A stretch of 24,869 nucleotides of DNA from Auxenochlorella pyrenoidosa. Taxonomy: Eukaryota; Chlorophyta; Trebouxiophyceae; Chlorellales; Chlorellaceae. The translations under genes and the position numbers were made by a program. Location of the stretch: NCBI GenBank assembly GCA_001430745.1, contig KQ482013.1, forward strand, positions 236,575-261,443, in the 5' to 3' direction. Positions 10,485-20,050 of this stretch are shown here, in pieces (position 1 is the first letter of the stretch; every line of letters begins with the position of its first letter). The notes under the pieces are model-generated. The model searched no databases and had not been told where the DNA came from. It worked only from the letters and a program-made list of their open reading frames with translations.

Positions 10485-13400
10485 TCAGGGCTTGCCCCCG
10501 CCGGGCATAGGCCCCTTGAGCGCGGCGCGCTCGCTGACTGCGCCCTTGCCGTCATACTGCAGTGCAGGAAAGAGGCAGGCCGCATTGTTCGACAGAGAGC
10601 GTGGCATCGACATGGACCCCTGGCAGGCACATTGAGGGGGGCTTGTACTGTTGGTGGCGCATGCAGCGTCCATCCGACCCCTTCCGCAGCCCGCCAGGCG
10701 CGCCGTGCCTGCTGCCCGCGCCCTCGGCTGCGCCACCAGGCCGCCCCAGCGGGAGGCACGCCAGTCAGGAGGCCCAAACCGGTCGCCTCACCTCTGCCAC
10801 GATGCGCCGGGCAAACTCCGGGATGTGCTGCTGCGCACGCTGGGGGCCCCAGTGCCGCGCCACGTGGATGTAGTTGCTGCAGCGGGCAGGTTCAGGGAGG
10901 AGCCAGACGGGCAGGGCAAGTGAGGCATGGCCAGGCGGGCAAAGCAAGCGACGGGTCGGATGAGCAGATCAAGACGAAGGGCAGACAGGCGCAGCAAGGC
11001 AAGGGGCAGACGGACCCGTCCGGTTTGAACGGCAGGCACCACCAGCAGTACCGCCCCCTCCCCTCACCGCAGGTAGTGGTAGTCGATGCTGTACTTGGCA
11101 AACTCCAGCCCTCGCGGGCCCAGCCGGGTGAGCACCCAGGCCAGCAGGTTGCCCAGCCAGCGGGGCGCCGGGTCGGGCGCCTTGCCCAGCTTGGCCCTGC
11201 GGCGGGGTGGTTGCAGTTAGGGTTTGTATTAAAAAAAACCCAGAAATGCGGCGCATCGCTTTCTGATGTGCAAAACGCGGGGTGGGTTGCGTGCGACGAG
11301 CATGTGCGACATGCGGTACCGGCGCCGCCGGCGCGGCAGCAGCAGGGGCCGCGCACCCAGCGGGGGCGCTCGCTCCCTCGGCTTGCATGGCAGAGGCCGC
11401 GCTGTGGCTGCACTGTGGCTCTCCCTCCGACTCCTCCCACCAGGCTTGCCCTCGGCAGCCAACCCCCCTCTGCCCTCAGCAGCCAAACCTCCCTCTGCCC
11501 TCGGCAGCCAGCCCCCCTCTGCCCTCGGCAGCCAGCCTCCTCTTGCCACACTCACTCGTCATCGGCAAGCACGGTCTGCATGACAAAGGCGCCGCGGCTG
11601 CCGCTGGACATGGGCGGCACCGCCTCCAGCCGGTGCCGCACTGCGCAGGGCGGGTCCAGGGCCAGGGCCAGAGCAAGGTGGGGGCCAGGCGGCACAGGGC
11701 ACGTGAGGTGTGCTCTGATGGCGATGCGAGAGCCTGAGCCGGGCACCGAAGGGCGCCCCCCATCGCCAGCACATGCGCCGGCTGGCGGGGTCAGTCTGGG
11801 GGCAAGCAAGCGGGGCGGGCGGAGCAAACGCAGCAGTGCCGGGCACGGGCTGCGATGGGTGCACGGCGGCCCATCCTGCGCCGCGGGCGCGCTGCAGGTC
11901 GGCTGAAGCGAGCCGCGCAGCGCGGCGGGCGCGGCAGGCACAGCAGGCGTGGCGGGCGCAGCAGGCGCGGCGGGCGCACCCGAGTCGAGCAGCTCGCGGC
12001 CGCGCTCGTTGCGCACGGTCAGGTATTGCAGGTGCGACGTCATGTCGGTGTTCTGGTACGGCACGCCCATGTAGCCGACCACGAGGTCGGCTGCGGGGAG
12101 GGAGTGGATGCAGGGGCAGATTGCTGGGAATAGAAGGCAAGGAAAGGGAAGCCGTGGGGGGAGGGGAACACAGGGGCGGCTGAAGCAGGTTGCTGGGAAG
12201 GAAAGCGATGAGAGGGAACGAAGGCAAGAAAGGGAAGAGCAGAGGAGGAAGAGTAGCGCAAGCTGCGGCTGTGGCAAGGCATGTCGGAGCTGTTGGGCGC
12301 CCAGACAGGGACGGGCGAGGTCAGGGCGCCGGGGCCGCAGCCCTGGAAGAGGCGTACCTCTGTCATGCAGCATTTCCGGCAGGCCCCCTGCTCTGTTGCA
12401 AGCCCCCCACAGACCCCACGATGGGTCTTGGCAACCCCAGCCTGGCAGCCCATGGGCAGCGCCCTCTTGTGCTGCCACCCACCCGTGGCGTTGGGGTAGT
12501 CGAAGCACGAGTAGCAGGAGGGGGCGATGACGTCGTTCAATTCGTTTGCTGCACACGTGGGGCAAGGCAGCGGGAGCCACAAGGGCATTTGGTGCCTCAA
12601 TTGAGCGATGGGCATCTTGCCTACCATGCCGCGTCAGCACGTGCCGGAGCGTGTCAAAATGAAGCACCAGCTGGTGCCAGCCCCTGGTGTGCGCTTGTAC
12701 GCTCCTGGCCGCCCTGCCAACCCTGCGCTGCACCGCGCTGGCCCGCACGCTGGCGCGCGCGCCCCCCCCGCCCCGCACGCTGCGCCCGCCGTGCCCGCTG
12801 TGCCCTCACCCGGCAGGCAGAAGTAGGGCACGTACTCAAAGGAGCCGTCGGTGTGCTTGATGTGCACCTTGTAGTCCTGTAAGGGTGTGTGGGCAAGCAG
12901 TGGAGCAGGGCAGCGGACCACAGGTCGGCGAGGGCAAGCGCGCGCTTCACGAGGGCCCCGCCACACACGCCCTGCAGCGCCTGCAGGTGCAGGAGTTTGC
13001 TGGGAGGCGGGCGGGTGGGTGCTGCGGAGGGGGTGCCAGGAGGCAGCGCCCTGCATGGTTGAGGGCGAACGCGTCCAGCCGGTTCGTACCCCCACCAACT
13101 CATCCCCCAAGCAGCCCACCTGCATGAACTCGTAGTGCAGCTCTGCCCCCCCACTCGCACCCCCTCAACACCACTCGTCAGTCCCCCTCACACGAGCACA
13201 GCCAGCCCACCTGCATGAACTCATAGTGCAGCACGGTGTCGGGGTCGCTGCTGGCCGCCCTGAGGAACTTGTCCAGGCCCTGCAGCCAGGCAGCCAGGGC
13301 GCCGGAGGAGTGGGTGGGAGGGCAGGCGAGCAAGGCGGCGAGGGGCCGGCTTGGCGTGCGAGAGCACCGCTGGCCGCGCACAGCCAGCCAGCACCACAGA

Positions 13401-15685
13401 GCACCGCCGGCATGGCGCACACCCAGCTGTTACGTGGAACAAACGCCATGCCAGGCGCGGCGGGTGGGGCCCACCTGCCGCGGCCCGTTGTCTGTGCAGT
13501 TTGTCCCCAGCACATAAAGCTTCTCCAGGCCCAGGTACGGCTCGATCGACCGCAGCGCTTGCACCTGCGTGGAGCGACAGGCAGGACACACGCGCATGGC
13601 GGCACACGTTGCAGTATGGCAGCATTTAAGGCAAGCTGCCCACGCTCAGGCTGCCGAGTTGGATGCACCGGCGCTCCCCACAGCATGGCAGACAGGCTGT
13701 GCGGCAGCGAAGTGCAGGGACTGCGCAACCTTGCACACCAGCAGAGGCAGCGTCACAGGGGGATCAGGACTGCGGCACCTGGCGCCCCACGCCAGCTGCG
13801 CGCCCCCGCTTCAACCCTAAGGCGGCCATTTGGTGACCTGGAGTCCCAAACACCCCTGCTTGAAAGAACGCGGTGTCCCAGCCGCCGCTGCCCCCCCCCC
13901 CCCCTTCTCCCCCGCACACACACACACCACACCACACTCCTCCCCAAACTCGCTCTTGACCCCCCCTTACCCACCCACCTGGCAGCCCACGCCGATAAAC
14001 AGCAGGCGCTTCACATCCAGCGCCTCCACCGTGGCCAGCACGCTGAGGTTGGGCGACAGCGTGGGCTTGACCCCCCGCGCCGCCAGGATGTCCGCCTTGC
14101 TGCGCGCCACCACCTGCGGTGCAGCGCAGGGAAGCGGGGGCTTCAGAAGTGCCAGCACGCCGAGGCGGGGCGGGCCGGGCCCCACTGGCTTAGCCGCGAC
14201 GGCTCTGTGCGGGGAGCAGCGGGCATGCGAGCAGGGCGCGCCGGCCAGCGGTGCATCAGCAGCCACAAGGTGTTACACAAAGACATGGAGGACAGGGGCT
14301 TGAGGCTCACCGGTTTGGGCGTGAAGCGGTCGTGCTCGTCGGCCTGCACGCACACCACGGCGTCCACCTTGCCAGACTCTAGCATCTCTATGGCGATCTG
14401 GTGCCACAAACATGGGAAGAGGCGGAATGAGGGAGCGAGCGCGGGGGAGGGAAGCTGAGGGGTGCATGTGCTTTGCAGACGGCTGCATGCTCCGCAGCCC
14501 CGACACGTGGCAGGTACCCACAGCGGCGCGCAGGCCTGTCAAGCACCAGCTGCACGCAACATTCCTGGAACCCCAGGCAGTGCCCCGCAGCCAAAAGCAT
14601 CCACGGTCAACAGCTGAGAATGAATGCCAGGAGCTTCAAGCAGCACCCGGGGGGGGGGGACCCCCACACCACACCTGCGTGACGATGCCCGTCCACTGCG
14701 CCCCCTCCACCGCGGGCCGGTTCCGCGCATACAGCACCTCCTGGGTCACCCCAAAGCGCAGCTCATCCTCACTGCCCAGGTCGCGCTGCCGGCCGTGCAC
14801 CTGGGGAGCAAAGCAAGGGGAAGAGGCATGGCGGGCGAGCGTGGCTTGCAAGGTTGGGGGGAGGTCTTTGCCTGGGCAGGTCAGGTCGTACTGGCTGCAG
14901 GTGCCACGCTGCCCCATGCGTGGCAGCGGCAGGGGCCAGCTGAGGTGGGGTTGAGGCAGCACAACACGCGCTGAGAGCTGCACATGCAGGCAGCAGGAGT
15001 GGGGCGCAGCCCATTAGGCGCTGGCGCCGCACTCAGCTGCGCTCCGCTGCTCCTTCTGCCCGCACAGCACCCACCCACCTGCTCCTCCAGCTGCGCTATC
15101 TTGCTCATGCCATCGCCCAGGAATGCACACGCTTCCTTGACATGCGCGATGTAGTAAGTATCGCTGCAGGGGGCAGGGAAGAGGGGTGAGCATGCAGGCA
15201 GGGGCCGCCTGGGTGCGCCAGCACGCTGGGAGGCGAGGGGGCAGCCCCCAGCAGGGGGTGATCCTCTGAAGCGGGGGCCTGCTGAATATGCAGCATACAA
15301 CCCAGAAGCAGCAACGCCTCTCAGGGGCATACACCACTGCAGGGAGGGGCGGTGCTGCCCAGCACCCACCAGAGGCCGCAGTGGCTGCAGTGCTTGCCGG
15401 CCGGGTAGTTGCTTCCCGGGCGGATGGGCTTGGCCTTGTGCCGCCAGTCACTGGCTGGGAATCGTGCCGGAACCTCCACCTGACCAGGCAAGCGTGGGTT
15501 GGAGTGAGTCGGTGGGCGGCGCTGATGCGCCATGCGGCGGGCAAGGTGCAGGCCCAGGCAGCTGGCAGACTCACCTCGGCGTGCACCCGCAAGGCGCTGC
15601 CTCGCCGCTGCTGCGCCTGGCGGCTGGCGGCGCCGCCTGCCAGGGCCTGTCGGCCGCTGGTGGAGGCCACGCAGGCCGCGTTCAT
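10485..15685 (-). CDS. HCAR: 7-hydroxymethyl chlorophyll a reductase, plastid, 475 residues
   Basis: Fifteen minus-strand exons: 15685-15575, 15479-15370, 15163-15079, 14800-14675, 14397-14311, 14113-13979, 13564-13475, 13279-13211, 12876-12810, 12548-12483, 12090-11980, 11640-11556, 11196-11068, 10876-10792 and 10556-10485. All are GT-AG and phases match over 1428 nt. The enzyme uses ferredoxin electrons, FAD and iron-sulfur clusters to reduce 7-hydroxymethyl chlorophyll a to chlorophyll a, the last step from chlorophyll b to a. Residues 1 to ~37 are a plastid leader. Candidate cluster ligands are C68, C71 and C74 (HCSHCGLC), C217 (GVGCQ), C241 (TNCTDNG), and C305 and C308 (PSCYSCFDY). The segments DTYYIAHVKEACAFLGDGMS, EGAQWTGIVTQ, ARGVKPTLSPNL, LHYEFMQDYKV and VRNERGRELL match plant HCAR closely. 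This is the F420-hydrogenase beta-subunit family, but length and motifs point to HCAR rather than divinyl reductase. The ATG at 15685 gives a normal leader. Confidence 0.93.
11447..11543 (+). repeat. Four-copy 24-25 bp minisatellite in an HCAR intron
   Basis: The units start at 11447, 11471, 11496 and 11520, each a variant of TGCCCTCGGCAGCCAGCCCC. The array lies in HCAR intron 12, just inside the donor that follows the exon ending at 11556. Confidence 0.85.
11641..11979 (-). other. Stop-free in-frame HCAR intron 11
   Basis: This intron is 339 nt, exactly 113 codons. It has no stop in the frame of the flanking exons (LLDSG before it, VRHRLEAV after it). Read through, it would insert an Ala/Pro-rich segment built on repeats of about 9-12 nt. 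Plant HCAR lacks such an insert, and the splice sites (GTGCGC donor, CTGCGCAG acceptor) give the conserved join. Confidence 0.75.
13112..13232 (-). repeat. 30-bp repeat of the HCAR exon 8 tail and donor
   Basis: Bases 13112-13141 and 13203-13232 match at 29 of 30 positions (the difference is at 13133 versus 13224), 91 bp apart. The right copy is the end of exon 8, encoding LHYEFMQ, with its GTGGGC donor. The left copy lies in the next intron and keeps the same donor. Confidence 0.85.
13891..13938 (+). repeat. Poly-C and CA-rich tract in HCAR intron 6
   Basis: A run of 14 C at 13891-13904 is followed by TTCTCCCCCG and a CA-dinucleotide stretch. It lies in the intron after the exon ending at 13979. 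Simple sequence, no other function seen. Confidence 0.8.
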
Positions 15686-15955
15686 TGTCGGAAGAGCTGC
15701 TCAGAGAGTGGCTGCTGGACAGGCCGCCTGCTAGTAGGGCTCTGACAAGGCTGCTCGGGCTCCGTTCGGGCTCTGTTTGATGGCTGGCGCCCCTGCAAAC
15801 AACCTGGAAGTGAGGTCGGCTATTGGGCGGTTCCGAAAGCCAGCGACTCGGCCTCCCCGATCATCCAGCTGCTGTGCCCTGCTCTCCCAACAGAACGGAG
15901 CGGTGGTGCACAATTGTCGCGTGAAGCCACGTATCTAGCTTTCGATCACCTAGCC
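15686..15955. promoter_or_regulatory. Divergent promoter between HCAR and a plastid membrane protein gene
   Basis: Only 270 bp separate the HCAR ATG (minus) from the ATG of the 182-residue protein (plus), so both 5' UTRs and promoters must fit here. A short repeat, GGGCTC(C/T)GTT, occurs twice around 15750-15780. No clear TATA box is visible. Confidence 0.6.
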
Positions 15956-16705
15956 ATGTCTTTCAGCACGAGCACGGCGGCTTGCAGGCCCGCCCCACTC
16001 CGGACGGCAGCGCGCAGGGCTGTGCAGCCTCGTCCCGCCCTCCTCTCACATCGCAAAGCGATCCCACAAACGCAGCGAGAGCGGCCGGCAATCCCCAGAG
16101 GCCGGAGGCAGCAGCTGGCAGCCACTGGCAGCGGCGATGGCAGCAGCGGCAGCAGCGGCGGCGGCAGCGGCGCTCCGCTGACCGCCCTGCAGCAGCTGGT
16201 GGCCACTCCTGCCTACCGCATCTGGCTGCAGGCCGGAGTGGTCCTGCTGCTGCTCATGCTGCTGGATGCCGGCTTTTCGCGGGACTGGAGCCGCATCGGA
16301 GTATTGACCCACGAGCAGGAGGATGCGCTGCAGCAGGTGCGGCGGGCAGCCAGGTGCCAGGAGTAGCGCTGCAGGGATGCAGCTATGTGTGCTGCATGCA
16401 GTGTGAATCAGCGAGTGTTCAGCTGGCAGCTAGGGTATGTCATGCCCTGCCGCGCGCATCGTCCACGTGCCTGCCTCGAGCTGGGCGCCATGGCCATGGC
16501 TTGCATCCCACCCCCCACCCCTTGCGCTCCCCCGCAGGTGGCAGCCGCGGTGGGCTGCTTCCACGTGCTGTGCGGCATCGCGGCCGGCGCGGTCAGCGGC
16601 CTGCGCGGTGAGCGGTGGGCGCCGCGCGTGGCCAAGGTGCTGGCGGTGGGCTTCCTGGCGCTGGTCGAGGTGGTGCTGCTGCCGGATGGCGGAGACCAGG
16701 CCTGA
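15956..16705 (+). CDS. Small plastid membrane protein, DUF7887-like, 182 residues
   Basis: Two exons, 15956-16336 and 16538-16705, joined in phase 0 by a GT-AG intron. Residues 1 to ~55 are rich in Arg, Ala, Ser and Pro with almost no acidic residues, which is typical of a chloroplast leader. A Ser/Gly linker follows. One hydrophobic helix spans ~88-104 and runs into LDAGFSRDWSRIGVL, and two more hydrophobic segments follow at ~128-147 and ~160-176. The DAG-S-DWSRIGV motif recalls an uncharacterised plant plastid membrane family that I remember as DUF7887; this is from memory and unverified. No biochemical function is known to me. The gene is divergent from HCAR. The ATG at 15956 is the only one that gives a leader of normal length. 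Confidence 0.75.
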
Positions 16706-16746
16706 TGGTCGCCACGTGCACCTAAACCCTTGAAAGGTGGCGACCA
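16706..16746 (+). other. Inverted repeat directly after a stop codon
   Basis: TGGTCGCCAC (16706-16715) and GTGGCGACCA (16737-16746) are perfect 10-bp complements with a 21-nt loop. The stem starts one base after the TGA of the 182-residue protein, so it would fold in the 3' UTR. Confidence 0.6.
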
Positions 16747-17184
16747 GGCCACTTTGCGCTGGAGGGAGATGCATGTGTTTCATCTGACTGTAGCAGGCAC
16801 TTGCGGAGCCGAGCATCCAGTAAGTACGTTTACTCGAGAGGCAGGGCAGGCATGTTCTTAGAGGCGTCACGGAGCGGGCAGAGACTTGCAGCACGTCCGA
16901 AAGCCTGCTCAACGGGCGTGGGAGCGTGCATGCACACCGCCCGGCTTCAGCAGGTCCATGGGCAGGGCGGGTGGCACAGTGCAAATTCCTTACTCTGCTC
17001 CATGGCATTGCAAGGCTTCCAGGTGCTCAGGACTCAGGCAGTGCCCTACAGATTCATGAGCCAAGTTGTGAATGCACATGCCCCTACCAAACAGCTCCAT
17101 TTATAAGCACGATTGCATATTCTGTGGTGCACGGTTTCATGCATTTGAAAAGGGCACACAAGGCATGACAGTGTCAGATGTGCA
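16747..17184. other. Convergent intergenic gap
   Basis: These are the facing 3' ends of the DUF7887-like gene (+) and the F-box gene (-). The stretch is less GC-rich than the genes. I saw no TGTAA in either orientation and no plausible exon. Confidence 0.5.
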
Positions 17185-18956
17185 TCAAGGTCCGCCAATG
17201 CCGCACCCCGCTGGCAGCTCAGCATCTAAGACAATGCTATAAAAGCGCCCTACCACCACATAGCCAGCCGCTGAAGGGGCGCGCCGTAGCAGCAGCTCTG
17301 GCCGGCGCTCTTTCAGCCAGATGACGGCATCTGGAAGAGCTGCGCTTGCGTTGAGGGTGTCCCTGCGGCTCTCGATGCTCAGGCAGCGCAGCGAAGGGTG
17401 TTGTGCCAGGAGCGACCAGAAGTCCTGCCGGCGGGAGCGGGACAATTCAGTGTTGCCCCTGGTGGGCATGCCGAGACAGCCCACATGCTCCAGGTGGGGT
17501 GCGCTACTGGCCAGCAGGGCTGCGCTCGCAGCCAGCTGTGCCCACGGCAGGCCCAGCCACCGCAGCGACGACAGCCACGGGCCAGCCGGCAGCAGGGGCA
17601 CCGGGGCACCGCCAGGCCCGGCGTGCTGCCAGTCGTACAGGCAGAGCCGCTCCAGGTGCGGCAGGGTCGCAATGGAGGGGGCCAGCGACGTGAAGTCTTC
17701 TTCTCCCAAATCTTCCATGCGCAGGGCGGTGAGGGCTGAGAGGTGGGGCAGCAGCGCATCCAGCCCTGCACCCGGGTCTGGTCCACTCAAGCGGAAAATG
17801 CTGAGGCGGGCCAGCGCGGTGAGCCGAGACAGCTGCAGACAGACAAGGGGAGGTGAAGGGGCTCAGGGTCATGGCCTTGGGCGGCATCAACAATGCTGGA
17901 TCACCGGAATCGAAAGAGAAAACAAAAACAGCACCCAAAGCTTCAGGCAGGGCCGAAGCAGAGCAGAGAGCATCAAAGCACAGACAAAGAGCAGAGCAGA
18001 CAGCCAGCACGACAAGCGCACCTGCGCAGGCAGCCCGCTGCCCAGGGGAGCCCGCAGATCCAGGGCTGTGAGGCTGCTGGGCAGGTGCGCGGGGCCGAAA
18101 AGATGCTGCAGAGAGGCGTCTTTCAGCGATTGCAGCCCGGTGCAGCCGCGCGGCAGGGCCAGGTGACCAGGTGACAGCACTATCAGCCGCTGCAGAGCCG
18201 TCATGTGGGGCAGGAACACCAGGCTGGGCAGGGTCGCAACCTCGCCCAGGATTTTGAGCTCTTCCAGGCTGCTGTTGCAGCGCATACCGACAAACAGCTG
18301 GAAACCAGCGCCGGCACGGCCTTGTCAGCCGCCGAGACTCTACTATCGATGCAGAGCCGCACGCTGCGCACATGCGCGGCGTGCCTGAGCAGCAGCGCCA
18401 GGAGCGCCTCCAGCTGCGGCGCCGTCTGCCTATTTGAGGGTGATATTTCCAGGCCGCGCAGCAGTGCCGGCGACAGGCAGACACGGCTGAACTGCTTGCA
18501 AACCAGGGCAACGCTCGTGAACCTGCGAGAGGGGGGAGGGCAGGTTTGAGAGCCAGACTTAGGAGATCCCGAGGCAGCCACGCCATGCTTTCCATCCAAA
18601 CACAAGCACAGGCGCCAAAGGGTGCGTGTACACCTGGCTGGGAGGGGGTGGTGAGTGTAAAGCGCCCAAAGTCAACGTGCTGGGCTGAGCTTTCCAGGCT
18701 GTCGAACATGAGGGCTCAGGCATCCAGCAGCCACGTCAGCACCCTGGTGCGGTCGGGTTGGGGGTCGCACCACATGCAAGACCGAAAGTGCAGGCGAGCC
18801 GCCGTCTCAGGCTGCATGGCAGCACTGCTGTATGCGAGCTCACCGTGCCTGCTGGCTCAGTGGCTGGAAGCAGCGGCTGAGCAGCTCGTCCGGTAGATCG
18901 AGGATAGATTGTGCAGGCGCAAAAGCCGGGCTGGCGACGGCGGGGCGTGGCGGCAT
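17185..18956 (-). CDS. F-box / leucine-rich repeat protein
   Basis: The best in-frame model has exons 18956-18844, 18522-18363, 18297-18022 and 17832-17185 (398 residues). The N-terminus holds an F-box split by the first intron: ILDLPDELLSRCFQPL, then FTSVALVCKQFSRV. F-box proteins bind Skp1 and bring targets to SCF ubiquitin ligases. The rest is Leu-rich with recurring motifs such as SLEELKIL, LTALDLRAPL, LTALARLSIF, HLERLCLYDW and LSSLRWLGLP, as in LRR solenoids. The 65-nt intron at 18362-18298 is doubtful. It is much shorter than the others here, and reading through it gives plausible protein (VRLCIDSRVSAADKAVPALV), but then the frame shifts by one base before SLEELKIL. So either this is a very short intron, or the gene or assembly carries a frameshift near 18280-18290. 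Confidence 0.65.
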
Positions 18957-20050
18957 CAGGACTTGCGGTTGCGGCTGCCTCAGGTGCCCTCTCCGAGTCG
19001 CGCAGCCGAAATCAGTATGGCGGAGAAAGGACGAGGGGGGCCACACAGTTCGAACCGTCTTGAACAAGCGCACAATTGTCTAGTCTTGAGTGCAGCTCTT
19101 GCTCTTGCTACAAGCGCACAAGAGTTGATTGACAACCAAAGGTTTCGAATTGCGCCGGACTGCAGAACCGCGTTAAACGGCGATAGCAAAAGCATGCTGC
19201 GGCTGCGCTGTGCCGGGAAGCATCACGGCGGCATAGCAGGCGTGCTGTGCCGGGGGCCGAAGCCCGCGACGAGGACACCTCAAAGTAGGTGGTGCCAAAG
19301 GGCACCGGTGGGACGGAGGGCGAACAGGAAAGGCGGCAGGAGTTGGGCCACTCTTTCTGGTGCAAGCAGGGCAAGGCGGCGGGCAGGGCAGTGGCGGTGG
19401 CGACGGCAGGGGTAACTGGCAGTCTGCGCATGAGCAGATACCCTCGAAAGCAACCTAACAACACAACCATGGCTGTCTGCTGACGGCGGAAGCCCAAGCA
19501 CCTGCAGCAGATGGGTCGAATCGCGGAGGGCAGGGAGGGAAGCGTTCAGTAGCTGTCTCCCGGTGTGCCCTGCGAACACCTGGGAGAGTGGCATCTGAGT
19601 ATCACGGCGGCATGATGGGCTGTCCGTAGTCCAAAGTTTTGGCATTGCACCTTCCTGGCCCTTGAGTGGAGGCAGCAGCTGAACATGCAATCTCTGCTGG
19701 GGCGTGCGGGCTCCCCACAAATTGACATGGTTCATGCCATGCAGCAGCAAGCCAGCATCTTGTGTGCTTGCGACAAGTCCAGCAATGCGCAGGGCGTGCG
19801 GGTGTCTGGCAGCAGCGCAGGTGCGGTTCACTTTGCAGGGCCAGACAAGAGGTCGGGCAGGTATTCATGTGAACACAGCTTGCACTTGGAGCACGATGCA
19901 GCACCACATCAAACGATGCTTGGCCCTGGACACAATGCGGCATCACGTCCAACGGCGCTGAGCATGCGTGGCGGTGACACGGGGTGCGAGTCGCGGTCGG
20001 TGCACACACAACTGCATGCCAACCCCCACTGCGCCTTCCCAGACGGGTAG
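18957..20050. other. Intergenic: F-box promoter and TauE/SafE 3' side
   Basis: About 1.1 kb without a supported gene. Long open frames on both strands lack family motifs and have Arg/Cys/Trp-heavy or shuffled composition. No TGTAA was found for the TauE/SafE gene, so its 3' end is not placed. Confidence 0.5.

Noticed and set aside
10410..11906. 498-codon plus-strand open frame
   Set aside because: It is antisense to HCAR exons and introns, crosses their splice sites and has no recognisable domain; stops are rare at this GC content.
13112..13141. Copied HCAR exon tail considered as a true extra exon
   Set aside because: It has no acceptor directly upstream on the minus strand and would repeat LHYEFMQ, which HCAR has only once; the join from exon 8 to DYKVHIKH is conserved.
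19030..19050. GTTCGAACC resembling a tRNA B box
   Set aside because: No A box, acceptor stem or anticodon arm could be laid out around it.
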